A DNA stretch of 64,000 bases from Hymenobacter cyanobacteriorum (GCF_022631375.1 NZ_JALBGC010000002.1:1-64000), one strand, 5' to 3'; counted from the stretch's first letter, positions 47,619 to 56,384 are shown. Notes: generated from the letters alone by a model not told the origin. Made by a program: numbers and translations.

Positions 47619-47689
47619 ACAGCGTAGGGCAAGAGGGGTAAGAGAACGGCGAAGGTAAAGAGAAAAACCAAAATCTTTGGTGAAGCTGG

Positions 47690-48565
47690 CTAATGTTTTA
47701 TTGCTGGCCGGATTGCGGCGGGTGGCCCGGCAAAAGTAAGCGAGGCCCAGGTCGATTGCCAGTCGGCGCGGGTGTGCAGGCGGGCCGGCGCCGGGCGCAT
47801 GTCCACCGTAGCCAGCAGGTAGGGGCCGGGGCCGGATAAACGTAACAAAATCCGGCCGCTTTGGTTGGCGCGGGTGGTGTAATGCGTGGTGGGCAGGCCG
47901 CCGGGCTGGCGCTGCCATACCTGCACGGCCGCGCCAAAGGCGGGCTTGCCGCCGCGCAGCACGCGCACGGTCAGGGCTTTATCGGCGGCCAGGCGGTAGG
48001 GGTTTTGCTCGGGCACCAGTTCCAGCGGCAGGCCGTAGGCGTGGCGGCAGGCACTGTCGGCGGCCAGCGGCACCAGGGCGGGGTCGCCCACCTGGAGCAG
48101 GGTTTTGGCGCAGCGGCTGTAGGTTTCGCGGCCGGGCTTGGTGGTTTCCTCGTTTTCCTGGCGCAGCTTCAGGGCGTAGTCGAGCCCTTCTTCGCGCAGG
48201 TAGGCGGTGAACTGGTCGGCGGGCAGCTCGATGAAAGAGCTGGTGCTTTGCAGCAGCACCACGTGGGTGCCGGGCTGCGCGAAGGTGAAGGCGGTGCGGA
48301 AAGTATCGGTTTCGGTGAAGTTTTTCGGGGTGAGGTTGGCGGTATCGGCCGGGGTGGGGCCAAAACGTCGCAGGCGCTGCACTTTGGCGGCTTTGGTAGT
48401 CCAGGGGCCGCCGGAGAAGTTGGTGCCGACAAAGGCGCGCACGTGCACCGTCTCGCCGGGCTGCAAGCGGAAGCGCGGAGCTTCGAGCCAGACCTCGTGG
48501 GCGAAGGCGGCGGAGGCTATCGATATGATGCCGGCTACTGCCAGCATATTCACATTGCGGCGCAT
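47690..48565 (-). CDS. DUF4198 protein (secreted)
   Basis: The 291-aa product has a signal peptide (LAVAGIISIASAAFAHEVWL) and the DUF4198 opening HEVWLEAPRFRLQPGETVHV. Middle landmarks are ETDTFRTAFTFAQPGTHVVL and LELVPEQNPYRLAADKALTV followed by the 'VLRGGKPAFGAAVQVW' type. Members are linked to nickel/cobalt and copper uptake or to envelope function; none of those genes is near. It lies 3 bp after the small membrane protein gene and 19 bp further from the GT3 gene, all on the minus strand, so an operon is likely. Confidence 0.85.
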   Translation of the reverse strand: MRRNVNMLAVAGIISIASAAFAHEVWLEAPRFRLQPGETVHVRAFVGTNFSGGPWTTKAAKVQRLRRFGPTPADTANLTPKNFTETDTFRTAFTFAQPGTHVVLLQSTSSFIELPADQFTAYLREEGLDYALKLRQENEETTKPGRETYSRCAKTLLQVGDPALVPLAADSACRHAYGLPLELVPEQNPYRLAADKALTVRVLRGGKPAFGAAVQVWQRQPGGLPTTHYTTRANQSGRILLRLSGPGPYLLATVDMRPAPARLHTRADWQSTWASLTFAGPPAAIRPAIKH

Positions 48566-48568
48566 AAA

Positions 48569-49054
48569 TCAGAGAGAAGTCACGGCCAGTAGTTTCTTTC
48601 GTACTACTCCTGGCAAGTCCGCGGCGAATACGGCATTTTCTGGCCGAAGACGCTGAATGAAAATGAGTTCTTGGCCGCTGTACTTTTCTGGATAGCTCGT
48701 CTCTACACAGTGGGTATAAACCACCCCTTCAAACTGGTAGCTATAAGCCACGCGATAGTAAGTTGTCCCGTCAAGCTCTTGGCTCGTTGTGCGGGATGGT
48801 TCAAAGCTTCCGGTAACGCGGCTGGTGTCGGCAGCTAGCTCCCACAGCAATTTATGCCTGTCAATGCTTTGGTAAATTAGAAATAAGCCAAAAATGATTA
48901 AGACAGCGGCTATCAGTAACTCTGGTAGCGAATAATCTGAATCAGACAGTTTGGAAATCAGATTTACTGAGGCAATGAGTGAAGCAAGGGCTCCCATTGG
49001 CAGGCGGCCATCCCGCAACATTATCTCGAGCTTATCGCCAAAGGGCAGTTTCAT
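48569..49054 (-). CDS. Membrane protein of unknown function
   Basis: The 161-aa product starts MKLPFGDKLEIMLRDGRLPM; two helices follow (LPMGALASLIASVNLISKLS and LLIAAVLIIFGLFLIYQSID), then a soluble domain with FEPSRTTSQELDGTTYYRVA and YPEKYSGQELIFIQRLRPEN, predicted beta. No domain is recognised. It is 16 bases downstream of the GT3 gene and 3 bases upstream of the DUF4198 gene. Its GC content is lower than in those genes. Confidence 0.65.
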   Translation of the reverse strand: MKLPFGDKLEIMLRDGRLPMGALASLIASVNLISKLSDSDYSLPELLIAAVLIIFGLFLIYQSIDRHKLLWELAADTSRVTGSFEPSRTTSQELDGTTYYRVAYSYQFEGVVYTHCVETSYPEKYSGQELIFIQRLRPENAVFAADLPGVVRKKLLAVTSL

Positions 49055-49070
49055 GGGCAATGCATGTTGA

Positions 49071-50909
49071 TTACTGCCGCTCCAGCGCCAAGGCATAGGC
49101 GCGGTCGTAGTGCACGCGCAAGTTTTTCCAGTCGAAAATATCGGCGGAGCTTTCCACGGCGTTGCGCTGGATGATGCGCTCGCGGCGGCTGAGCTGCACG
49201 AAATGCCAGAGCATGTCGCAGAGCTCCTCGGCCGACTCATCGAAGGATTTTTCCTGGCGGTGGACCACGAAAATGCCTTTATTTTCGGGTTCGGGCACGT
49301 TTTGCAGGGCATAGTCGCCGAAGCCCGACAGGTCGGAGGTGATGGCGGGCACGCCGCGGGCCACGCATTCGAGCGGGGTGTAGCCCCAGGGCTCGTAGTA
49401 GCTCGGGAAGATGCCCATGTGGCAGCCGCGCACAAACTGGCCGTACTCCATGCCCAGCAGCGGCGAGGCGGGCGACACGAAATCGGGGTGGTACACCATT
49501 TTCACCCGGTCGTGCCGGTGGTTCAGCAGTTCGGAGCGGCGCAGGAAATCAAGGATGTCGTCGTCGCCGTCGTTCACCAGGTTGTGGGTGATGACGGGGG
49601 GCAGGGCGTTGGTTTTCCAACTCTGCAGCTGGCGGCGGTAGCGCAGCTTCCAGTAGTCGTCCACCATCGCGCCGAGCTCGGGCAGCTTGTGGTCCTGGCT
49701 GGCGGCGGCGGCGTAGAAGAGGCGCTCACCTACCTGGCGCTCGATGGCGCGGCAGGTTTCCTGCACCTCGTTCAGCATGGCGCGGCGCTCGAGCACCTGC
49801 GGGTTGATGCTGGTGAAGGGCCGCTTAGTGATGAAAAACATCACCACCTGGCCTTCTAAGCCGCTTTGCTGGAGGCGATAGTTGAGGCGGGCCAGGGCTT
49901 CGAGCGTGAGGTCGAAGCCCTTGTTGTGGTACTCGTAGCGGCCCGAGGTGAAGAAGTACAGCGTCTTATCTAAATCGAAGGCGTACGACTGGAAGAAGTG
50001 CGCCATCACGAATTCGTGGATTTTGGCTTTGTACTGCTGGTGCAGGTTCTGCGACTCGTGCAGGGCCACGAAGCGTTCAATGTTGAGGCCGTTGGGCAGT
50101 ACCGCGTCCGGAATCCGGTCGAGCAAATAGATGCACTCGCGCACCGTCAGCTCGCTCACGGTGGTGAACACGTGGCTGCCGTGGGCGGCGGCGCGCTCCA
50201 TGCGCACGGCGGGCTCGATGTTGAAATGCCGCGCCTCGGCTTCCCAGTTCACCCACATCAGGTGGTCGTAGAAGTTGGCGTCGTTCATGGCCAGGTAGCG
50301 GCCCAGCAGCGTGGCGTGCGTAGTGAAGAGCAGGTGGGCCGGCACTTGCAGGCGGCGCAGCTCCGGGATGGCCACGCCGGTCATCCACTCGTGGAAATGG
50401 CCCAGCAGGCGCTGCCCGGCAGCTTTTTGGACCGCGAGGTGCTGGAAGAAAACGGTGGTGAGGTGGCCGAAGGCGATGACCTGGTGCAGCAGGTCGTCGT
50501 TGTCGGGGGCCGGGATGCCGTGGCGGGCCCACAGGTCCGATTTCAGCTGGCCGAGGCGGTCGTAGGTCTGGAAGGGGTTGATGAGCACCACGCGCGGCCG
50601 GCCGGTTACCAGCCAGGTGCCAATCTGCACGTCGTAGCCCTGGGCGCGCATGGTACGCACGGCGGCGGCAAACGGGTCGGCGCCGGTGTGCACCGTCAGG
50701 TCGTCGTAGGGCTCAAACTCACCCTGGGCCATGTTGGGGAAATACGGCCCGAGCAGGCAGTACCGGTCGCCCCAGGCGGGCATGGTGGCCGGTACTTTCG
50801 AACGGATAACGGTGTAGATGCCGCCCACCTGGTTGCAGACTTCCCAGGCCACTTCAACCAGCAGCGAATCGGGAAACAGGGTATCGGGGGCGTGGGGGGT
50901 GGGTTGCAT
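49071..50909 (-). CDS. GT3-type glycogen synthase
   Basis: The 612-aa enzyme extends alpha-1,4-glucan from a sugar nucleotide. It matches the eukaryotic-style glycogen synthase family (GT3), not GlgA (GT5): VAWEVCNQVGGIYTVIRSKV near 19-38, GHFHEWMTGVAIPELRR, LFTTHATLLGRYL, FTTVSELTVRE, and GIFPSYYEPWGYTPLECVAR with the catalytic Glu near the end. GT3 members occur in several Bacteroidota. Start ATG at 50909 (MQPTPHAPDT). It probably works with the GH13 branching enzyme at 53735. Confidence 0.92.
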   Translation of the reverse strand: MQPTPHAPDTLFPDSLLVEVAWEVCNQVGGIYTVIRSKVPATMPAWGDRYCLLGPYFPNMAQGEFEPYDDLTVHTGADPFAAAVRTMRAQGYDVQIGTWLVTGRPRVVLINPFQTYDRLGQLKSDLWARHGIPAPDNDDLLHQVIAFGHLTTVFFQHLAVQKAAGQRLLGHFHEWMTGVAIPELRRLQVPAHLLFTTHATLLGRYLAMNDANFYDHLMWVNWEAEARHFNIEPAVRMERAAAHGSHVFTTVSELTVRECIYLLDRIPDAVLPNGLNIERFVALHESQNLHQQYKAKIHEFVMAHFFQSYAFDLDKTLYFFTSGRYEYHNKGFDLTLEALARLNYRLQQSGLEGQVVMFFITKRPFTSINPQVLERRAMLNEVQETCRAIERQVGERLFYAAAASQDHKLPELGAMVDDYWKLRYRRQLQSWKTNALPPVITHNLVNDGDDDILDFLRRSELLNHRHDRVKMVYHPDFVSPASPLLGMEYGQFVRGCHMGIFPSYYEPWGYTPLECVARGVPAITSDLSGFGDYALQNVPEPENKGIFVVHRQEKSFDESAEELCDMLWHFVQLSRRERIIQRNAVESSADIFDWKNLRVHYDRAYALALERQ

Positions 50910-51041
50910 AGGCTTGAGGAAGGGCGAAGCGGGCGAAAGAACGTGGCTGAAAGGTAAGCCGGTTTGGACCGCACGCGCCAACTGCGGAAGGCATTTTTTT
51001 CGTGGGCTGGGCCTGATGTTCGGTTCTGTTTGGTAGCACGC

Positions 51042-51130
51042 CTGTAATCCTGAGCGCAGCGAAGGACTTTATCACGTCCGCACAAAGCGCTCTAACGCGA
51101 TAAGGTCCTTCACTGCGTTCAGGATGACAA
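51042..51130. repeat. Palindromic repeat, family R1 (GTCATCCTGAGC type)
   Basis: Left arm CCTGTAATCCTGAGCGCAGC GAAGGACTTTATCACG, right arm its complement with four changes. It is the same subtype as the copy at 4450 and has decayed more. It lies upstream of the GT3 gene. Confidence 0.88.
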
Positions 51131-51133
51131 ACG

Positions 51134-52465
51134 TTATGCTTTTTCCACCTCCAGCACACCGGGAATGACTACTTGCGCCGGCAATTCGCCCGAGCGGGCG
51201 AAATCGGCCCACAACTGCCGCACCTGCCGGCCGACCGCGTCAAATTCCGCCCAATCGGCCGTGCCTAGCAACGGCGTTTCGGCCCAGCTAGCCCGGTTGC
51301 CCAGCAGCAGCGGTAAGTCGACAACGTGCGCGGCTCCGAATGGGCTGCCCGGCGGCTGATACGTGAGCAGAAACCGCCAGGCGCGGCCACCCGCCCGCGC
51401 CTGGTGCGTGGCAAACACCCGCGCGGGGTCGAGGTAAATACGGTTCGAGGTGACACTTGTGAGCAGTCGCACCACCGGGCCGCCCGCCAGCGGCAGGCGC
51501 TGCAGCCAGTTGAACGTGGGGTCGATAACGGCGAAAAACCGGGTTTCCTCGGCCGTGGCGCCGATGAGGACATCGATGTGCGGGGCCACTGTGGCCCAAG
51601 TAGCATCAATTTCCGTTTCGGGCGGCAGGGGCGCGGCCCCGTACTGCGGGCCGAAGGGCATGCCGCTTTTCAGGCCTTGCCAGCGGGCGGCTTTAATCAC
51701 GGCGCTTTCGCGGGCCAGCACCTCGGCGGCGGTAGCGGTGGGCGGGATGTTGCCCACGGCCGCACTCATGGCCCGCAGCATGCGCTGGCGGTTGCGGGTG
51801 AGGCCCAGCGGCGCGCTGTGCAGCATTACGCGGCGAAACAGGCTGGCCGCGCCATCCGTCAGCATGAGCTGGGCAATGGCATCGGCCCCTGATGAATGAC
51901 CAAACATGGTTACCAAGGCCGGGTCGCCGCCGAACGCGCCAATATTGCGCTGCACCCAGTTCAGGGCTGCCAGCAAATCGAGCAGGCCCAGGTTGGGCGG
52001 CATGCTGCCGCTGCCCAGAAACCCGAAGAGCCCCAGCCGGTACGTCACGGCTACAAAAACCACCCGCTGCTCGGCCACCCAAACGGCCGGGTCGTAAATC
52101 GCCAAATCGCCCGCGCCCGACACGTAGGAGCCACCGTGCACCCACACGATGACGGGCAGTTTTTCCCCGGCTCGGTAATCGGCCGGCAGCGTGATGGACA
52201 GCCGCAGGCAGTCTTCGTCGAACTTGAGCGCTTCAAACAGGCTGCCCATCACCTGGTCCACGCGCGGGTCGGCGAGCTGCGGACAGGCCGGCGCGGGCGA
52301 TGTGGCGTGGATGGGCTCCAAAGCGTCCGGCTCGGATTCGGGCGGGCAAAACCGGGCGGCCCGGGCGTAGCGGATGCCCGTGGCGCGCAGCACCGGCCCA
52401 TCAGCCCGGCCGATGATGGTGCCGGCCGGGGCATGGAATTGGGGCGCAGTGGGGGTAGGTTGCAA
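51134..52465 (-). CDS. Carboxylesterase (type B, COesterase family)
   Basis: The 443-aa alpha/beta hydrolase cleaves carboxylic esters. Landmarks: oxyanion region VIVWVHGGSYVSGAGDLAI, nucleophile VTMFGHSSGADAIAQ (G-x-S-x-G with His before the Ser rather than the usual Glu), and CPQLADPRVDQVMGS. A signal peptide is not obvious. The ATG at 52513 would give 16 more residues but lies inside the R1 repeat; TTG at 52465 (MQPTPTAP) is chosen. Confidence 0.78.
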   Translation of the reverse strand: MQPTPTAPQFHAPAGTIIGRADGPVLRATGIRYARAARFCPPESEPDALEPIHATSPAPACPQLADPRVDQVMGSLFEALKFDEDCLRLSITLPADYRAGEKLPVIVWVHGGSYVSGAGDLAIYDPAVWVAEQRVVFVAVTYRLGLFGFLGSGSMPPNLGLLDLLAALNWVQRNIGAFGGDPALVTMFGHSSGADAIAQLMLTDGAASLFRRVMLHSAPLGLTRNRQRMLRAMSAAVGNIPPTATAAEVLARESAVIKAARWQGLKSGMPFGPQYGAAPLPPETEIDATWATVAPHIDVLIGATAEETRFFAVIDPTFNWLQRLPLAGGPVVRLLTSVTSNRIYLDPARVFATHQARAGGRAWRFLLTYQPPGSPFGAAHVVDLPLLLGNRASWAETPLLGTADWAEFDAVGRQVRQLWADFARSGELPAQVVIPGVLEVEKA

Positions 52466-52504
52466 AGGGAAGTGACTTGAAAGGATTGGGAATGAAGGAA
52501 ACCA

Positions 52505-52617
52505 AAACGTCATGCAGAGCGCAGCGAAGCATCTTGCCCGCAGTCACTAATCCAATCGTTCAACGATTACTGATTACTGCCGCTGGCAAGATGCTTCGCT
52601 GCGCTCTGCATGACATT
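52505..52617. repeat. Palindromic repeat, family R1 (CATGCAGAGC variant)
   Basis: Left arm CGTCATGCAGAGCGCAGCGA AGCATCTTGCC, right arm GGCAAGATGCTTCGCTGCGC TCTGCATGACA, about 30-bp perfect arms. The CATGCAGAGC end is a one-base variant of CATGCTGAGC changed on both arms, so the two arms have stayed in step. Confidence 0.92.
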
Positions 52618-52644
52618 CTTTTTGTCTGAAAGAAACCAGTGCCG

Positions 52645-53574
52645 CTAGTGCAGTGCGCGCTTCTTGATGATGCCACCCTGCGCGTCATCAATCCGATACT
52701 GCACAATGAAAGCGCGCGGGTCGACTTCCTGCACGGCGGCACGCAGGGCGGGCAGCTCCAGGCGGGTGACGACGGTGAACACGATGTCGCGGGCCAGGCC
52801 CAGCTCGCCGCGCTTACCGTAGCCCGATTTGCCCTGGTACATCGTCACGCCCCGGCCCAGCTTCTCGGTGATGACCTTGCGTACCGCGTCGCTGTACTCC
52901 GACACGATGGTGACGCCGGTGTACTGCTCGATGCCGTTGAGCACGAACTCCAGCACGCGGGCGGCGGCGAAGTAGGTCAGCATCGAATACAAGGCCGGCT
53001 CGGTGCCCAGCACCAACACCGCCACGCCGAAAATAACGACGTTAAGAATCAGAATCAAGTCGCTGACTTTGAGCAATACCAGAAAACGGCTCACCAGCAG
53101 GGCGGCTATTTCGGTGCCGTCGAGCACGGCGCCGCCGCGCATGGCCAGCCCGATGCCGGCCCCGATGAACACGCCGCCGAACACGGCCGTGAGCAGCAAA
53201 TCGTGCGTCACGTCGGGGAAGGGCACCACGGCCAGCACCAGCGCCAGCCCGCCAATGCCCAGCGCGCTGCGCACGGCAAAGCGCCGGCCCAGCTGGTTAT
53301 ACCCCAAGGCAATGAAGGGCAGATTGATAACGAGAATCAGGATGGACAGCGGCAGCCGAAAAGCCGCCGCCAGCAGCATCGAAACACCCGTCACGCCGCC
53401 ATCAATGAAGTGACTCGACAGCAGGAAGGACTTGAGGCCAAACGCCGCCGAAATAACCCCGGCGATGATGAACAAAGTGTTTTTCAGCTCGGAATTGGGG
53501 CGGTTGATTTGGGCTGCCAGGGGCGAAGCCGGGTTTTCGAGCGCTGTAGGGTCAGGGGAGGATGTTGGATGCAT
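52645..53574 (-). CDS. YitT family membrane protein
   Basis: The 309-aa protein has a five-helix membrane domain (YitT/DUF161, with SHFIDGGVTGVSMLLAA and FGGVFIGAGIGLAMRGGAVL) and a C-terminal DUF2179 domain (GVTIVSEYSDAVRKVITEKL, GRGVTMYQGKSGYGKRGEL). YitT members are of unknown function; the C-terminal domain is predicted to bind a small ligand. The start ATG at 53574 is plausible; the N-terminal about 27 residues are disordered. Confidence 0.88.
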   Translation of the reverse strand: MHPTSSPDPTALENPASPLAAQINRPNSELKNTLFIIAGVISAAFGLKSFLLSSHFIDGGVTGVSMLLAAAFRLPLSILILVINLPFIALGYNQLGRRFAVRSALGIGGLALVLAVVPFPDVTHDLLLTAVFGGVFIGAGIGLAMRGGAVLDGTEIAALLVSRFLVLLKVSDLILILNVVIFGVAVLVLGTEPALYSMLTYFAAARVLEFVLNGIEQYTGVTIVSEYSDAVRKVITEKLGRGVTMYQGKSGYGKRGELGLARDIVFTVVTRLELPALRAAVQEVDPRAFIVQYRIDDAQGGIIKKRALH

Positions 53575-53627
53575 AGAACTGGGGGATTAGGTGCTCGGGT
53601 AGACTTGATAGCGGCTGATTGAAACGG

Positions 53628-53713
53628 GTAGGGGCGGGGCTCGCCCCCGCCCGTCGTTGAACGATTCAGCATCGAGCTGTTCAACGACGGGCGGGGGCAA
53701 GCCCCGCCCCTAC
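53628..53713. repeat. Palindromic repeat, family R4 (GTAGGGGCGGGG type)
   Basis: Arms GTAGGGGCGGGGCTCGCCCC CGCCCGTCGTTGAAC and its complement, 35 bp with one mismatch. It shares the outer 12 bp with the short copy at 46179. It lies between the YitT start and the GH13 gene stop. Confidence 0.92.
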
Positions 53714-53734
53714 ATACGGGCAACGGCGCGAACG

Positions 53735-55627
53735 TTACCCTTCCTGCGACAAAATCAGCACCGCGTAGGGGGCCAGGGCGATGCTGCCGTGCCAGTTGAA
53801 ACCGTCGTATTCGCCTTCTTCGGCCTCGATGCCGAAGCTTGGCATGTCGCTGAACTCGCCGTCGTAGCCCTGCCAGTCGCTGTTGAAGCGCACCTGCCAG
53901 TGGCCGGGGCCGGGCAGGCCGATGGTGTAGCCCTCGTGGGCCTGATTGGCGAAGTTGGCCAGTACCACGGTGGTGTCGCCGGGGCCGCCCTCGCCGGCCT
54001 GGCGGGCAAAGGCCACCAGTTTTTCGTCGTTGTTCACGTGGAAAACCTGGGTGTGCTGGCCGCTCAGGCCGCGCGTGGTGCCGTGGTAGTTGCGGCGCAG
54101 GCTGATAAGGTCGCGGTAGAGGCTTACGAGGCCGCCGCGCTGCTCGGCGCGCTCCCAGCGGATGGGGTCGGTGTCGACGAACGCACCATCGGCCAGCATT
54201 TCCTGGCCCTGGAAAATCATCGGGATGCCGGGGGCCGTCATCACCAGCGCCGCACCCAGGGTGGTGCGCTTCTTGGCAAACCAGTGGTCGGCCGCGCCGG
54301 GCATGATTTCCTCGGCCACGCGGCTTTTGCCATTGGCTACTTCGTCGTGGCTTTCGGTGTAGATGACGCGGCGGAAGGCGTTGTCGTTATACAACTGCGT
54401 GAGGGCCCCGGCCACGGCATTCATGTCGCGGTCGGCGTCGTTGGGCGTCGTCAGGGCGTCGCGGATGGGGTACACAAACGAGCCATCCCACTGCGAATCG
54501 AAGCCCTGGCCGCCTTTTTCGGTGGCTTCGGTGATGGCGGCATTGCCGCGCAGGTCTTCGGCGATGGTGATTTTCCAGGGCATCGTCTTGTCGATTTCCT
54601 CGTTAATCCAGCGCATCAGGCTCCAGCCGTCGGGCAGGTCGTCGCCGGGGTTTTCCTCGCCGTTCACGTTGCGGATGAAGGCGATGGCATCGGCGCGCAG
54701 GCCGTCGCAGCGGTACTCGTTCAGCCACATCAGGGCGTTGTCGCGAATGTACTGGCGCACTTCGGGGCGGCCGTAGTCGGGACGGTTGTCGCCCCAGGGC
54801 GTTTTGGCGCGCCAGTCGTTGTAGAAGTAGATACCCCCGCCGTCGTTGTCGTGCCAGCCATCGAACTGCCACAGGTCGAGGTCGCCGGGGCCAAAGTGGT
54901 TGTACACCACGTCGAGCACCACCGCAATGCCGTGGTGGTGGGCCGCCTTCACCATTTCCTTGAAGGCCACCGGTCCGCCGTAGTCGCTTTCGAGCGCAAA
55001 CGGGCAGGCCGGGTTGTAGCCCCACGAGCGGCTGCCCGGAAATTCGGTAGCCGGCAGCAGCTCAATGCAGTTAATGCCCAAATCGCGCAGGTACGGCAGC
55101 TTTTCGGCCACGCTCATAAACGTGCCCACATGCTCCATATCGGGCGCGTTGAAGGTGCCCACGTGCAGCTCGTAAATCACCAGCTCGTTCCAGGCGGGCA
55201 TCTGGAAATTGTCGTCGCCCCAGTCAAAGCTCGGGTCGTGCACCACCGACGAGCCGGCCGAGTTCGTCACCTGGCGGGCGTAGGGGTCGTTGCGGTCGAA
55301 AGTCTGCTTGCCGTTGGTGATGTGGAATTTGTATTCGTCGCCAGGTTTGGCGTTGGGTACGTCCACGGCCCAGTAGCCGTCGGCTTCGTGCTGGAGGGGA
55401 TTTTTGTCGCCTTTCCAATTATTGAACGAGCCGATAATGGCCACGGCATCAGCGTGGGGGGCCCATACCCGGAAGGTGGTGCCAGCGGCGTGGGGCACGG
55501 CTCCCATGCCGGGCTGCGGCGCGGGGCCGGCGGGAGCGGAAGGGGCGGTTTGGGGGGCTTTTACAGCGGGGGCTTTGGCGGTTTTTGGAGCCGGCGCAGC
55601 AGTTTTGGAAGCGGAAGCGTGAGACAT
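53735..55627 (-). CDS. glgB: GH13 glycogen branching-type enzyme
   Basis: The 630-aa protein has an Ala/Pro-rich N-terminus (residues 1-45), a CBM48 domain (GTTFRVWAPHADAVAIIGSF) and a GH13 barrel: LDVVYNHFGPGDLDLW, YRCDGLRADAIAF with nucleophile Asp313, ITIAEDLRG with acid/base Glu357, and YTESHDE with Asp428. The arrangement fits 1,4-alpha-glucan branching enzymes and close relatives that act on alpha-glucans in the cytosol; annotation as an alpha-amylase-family hydrolase is possible. The ATG at 55627 is chosen over 60 in-frame residues upstream that contain the R2 repeat. Confidence 0.85.
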   Translation of the reverse strand: MSHASASKTAAPAPKTAKAPAVKAPQTAPSAPAGPAPQPGMGAVPHAAGTTFRVWAPHADAVAIIGSFNNWKGDKNPLQHEADGYWAVDVPNAKPGDEYKFHITNGKQTFDRNDPYARQVTNSAGSSVVHDPSFDWGDDNFQMPAWNELVIYELHVGTFNAPDMEHVGTFMSVAEKLPYLRDLGINCIELLPATEFPGSRSWGYNPACPFALESDYGGPVAFKEMVKAAHHHGIAVVLDVVYNHFGPGDLDLWQFDGWHDNDGGGIYFYNDWRAKTPWGDNRPDYGRPEVRQYIRDNALMWLNEYRCDGLRADAIAFIRNVNGEENPGDDLPDGWSLMRWINEEIDKTMPWKITIAEDLRGNAAITEATEKGGQGFDSQWDGSFVYPIRDALTTPNDADRDMNAVAGALTQLYNDNAFRRVIYTESHDEVANGKSRVAEEIMPGAADHWFAKKRTTLGAALVMTAPGIPMIFQGQEMLADGAFVDTDPIRWERAEQRGGLVSLYRDLISLRRNYHGTTRGLSGQHTQVFHVNNDEKLVAFARQAGEGGPGDTTVVLANFANQAHEGYTIGLPGPGHWQVRFNSDWQGYDGEFSDMPSFGIEAEEGEYDGFNWHGSIALAPYAVLILSQEG

Positions 55628-55741
55628 GTAACAAGACAACTGCCCGCCGCCCGGGCAGCCGAAAATGCGGCCGGTACTGGGCAGGGGAGCCCGGGTATAC
55701 GGGTGAGCGGGCTTTTTGGCCGATTCGGACCGGCGCAAGAC

Positions 55742-55820
55742 GTAGCGCGGCCGTTTAGTCCGCGCCCTCGTGCCGTGCGTATCCCAACGTGCTGGGTCGC
55801 GGACCAAAAGTCCGCGCTAC
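55742..55820. repeat. Palindromic repeat, family R2 (GTAGCGCGGACTTTTAGTCC type)
   Basis: GTAGCGCGGCCGTTTAGTCC GCG on the left and CGCGGACCAAAAGTCCGCGC TAC on the right; 23-bp arms with three changes, centre with a shifted repeat. It lies upstream of the GH13 gene and of the 55890 gene (divergent). Confidence 0.88.
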
Positions 55821-55889
55821 ACCTCTTGCAGCGGAAGCTTTTTGCCCGCCTGCGTTGTTGCTTTGTTTTCCGATTCTGAACTTCTGCGC

Positions 55890-56300
55890 TTGAAAACCCG
55901 TCCCAAACCCGTCATTTTTGGCCTCTACGGCTGGTCGCCCGAGTACGGCTTCCGCTACATCCACCCCGCCAACCGCCGCGCCTTCGAGCTGCTGGAGCCC
56001 GTGGGCAAGCTCTTCGAGAAAATTGCCGAAGACGAGGAAGGCGAGTGGATTACCATTCGCTACGACGAGCAGCAGTTTCTGGTGCGCCCCGAGCTATTCA
56101 AGGAAATCTACCACAAGCCGAAATTCAGCTTCGGCGACGCCGTGGAGGAAGTGACGCCCCAGCCCGGCCAGTACCGCCACTTCGGCCACGTGTCCGACGT
56201 GTTCTGGAACGAAGCCACCGACACCGCCACCTACCAGATTGTGGAGCGCAAGCGCAAGCTGCCGCGCGTGTTTGCGGCCGATGAGCTGCGGGCGGATTAG
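55890..56300 (+). CDS. Conserved-looking hypothetical protein
   Basis: The 136-aa product reads MKTRPKPVIFGLYGWSPEYG from a TTG at 55890, then FRYIHPANRRAFELLEPVGK, WITIRYDEQQFLVRPELFKE and PKFSFGDAVEEVTPQPGQYR. It is cytosolic, mixed alpha/beta, not recognised. The TTG start is inferred: no ATG lies between it and the repeat, and a longer reading would run through the R2 palindrome. The segment GHVSDVFWNEATDTATYQIV is probably a small beta-sheet. Confidence 0.6.
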   Translation: MKTRPKPVIFGLYGWSPEYGFRYIHPANRRAFELLEPVGKLFEKIAEDEEGEWITIRYDEQQFLVRPELFKEIYHKPKFSFGDAVEEVTPQPGQYRHFGHVSDVFWNEATDTATYQIVERKRKLPRVFAADELRAD

Positions 56301-56301
56301 G

Positions 56302-56384
56302 AGTAGCGCGAACTTTTAATCCGCGAGTCATGCCATTGACTGCCGGAGTCATGGCCCTACTCGCGGACTGAAAGTCCGCGCTAC
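56302..56384. repeat. Palindromic repeat, family R2 (GTAGCGCGGACTTTTAGTCC type)
   Basis: GTAGCGCGAACTTTTAATCC GCGAGT on the left, ACTCGCGGACTGAAAGTCCG CGCTAC on the right, with three changes. Its right end contains the stop codon of the YfcC-type gene (rc of CTA at 56381-56383). Confidence 0.88.

Noticed and set aside
53657..55879. Long plus-strand open frame opposite the GH13 gene (740 aa)
   Set aside because: Valine/alanine/histidine-rich shadow of glgB; the minus strand has all GH13 catalytic motifs.
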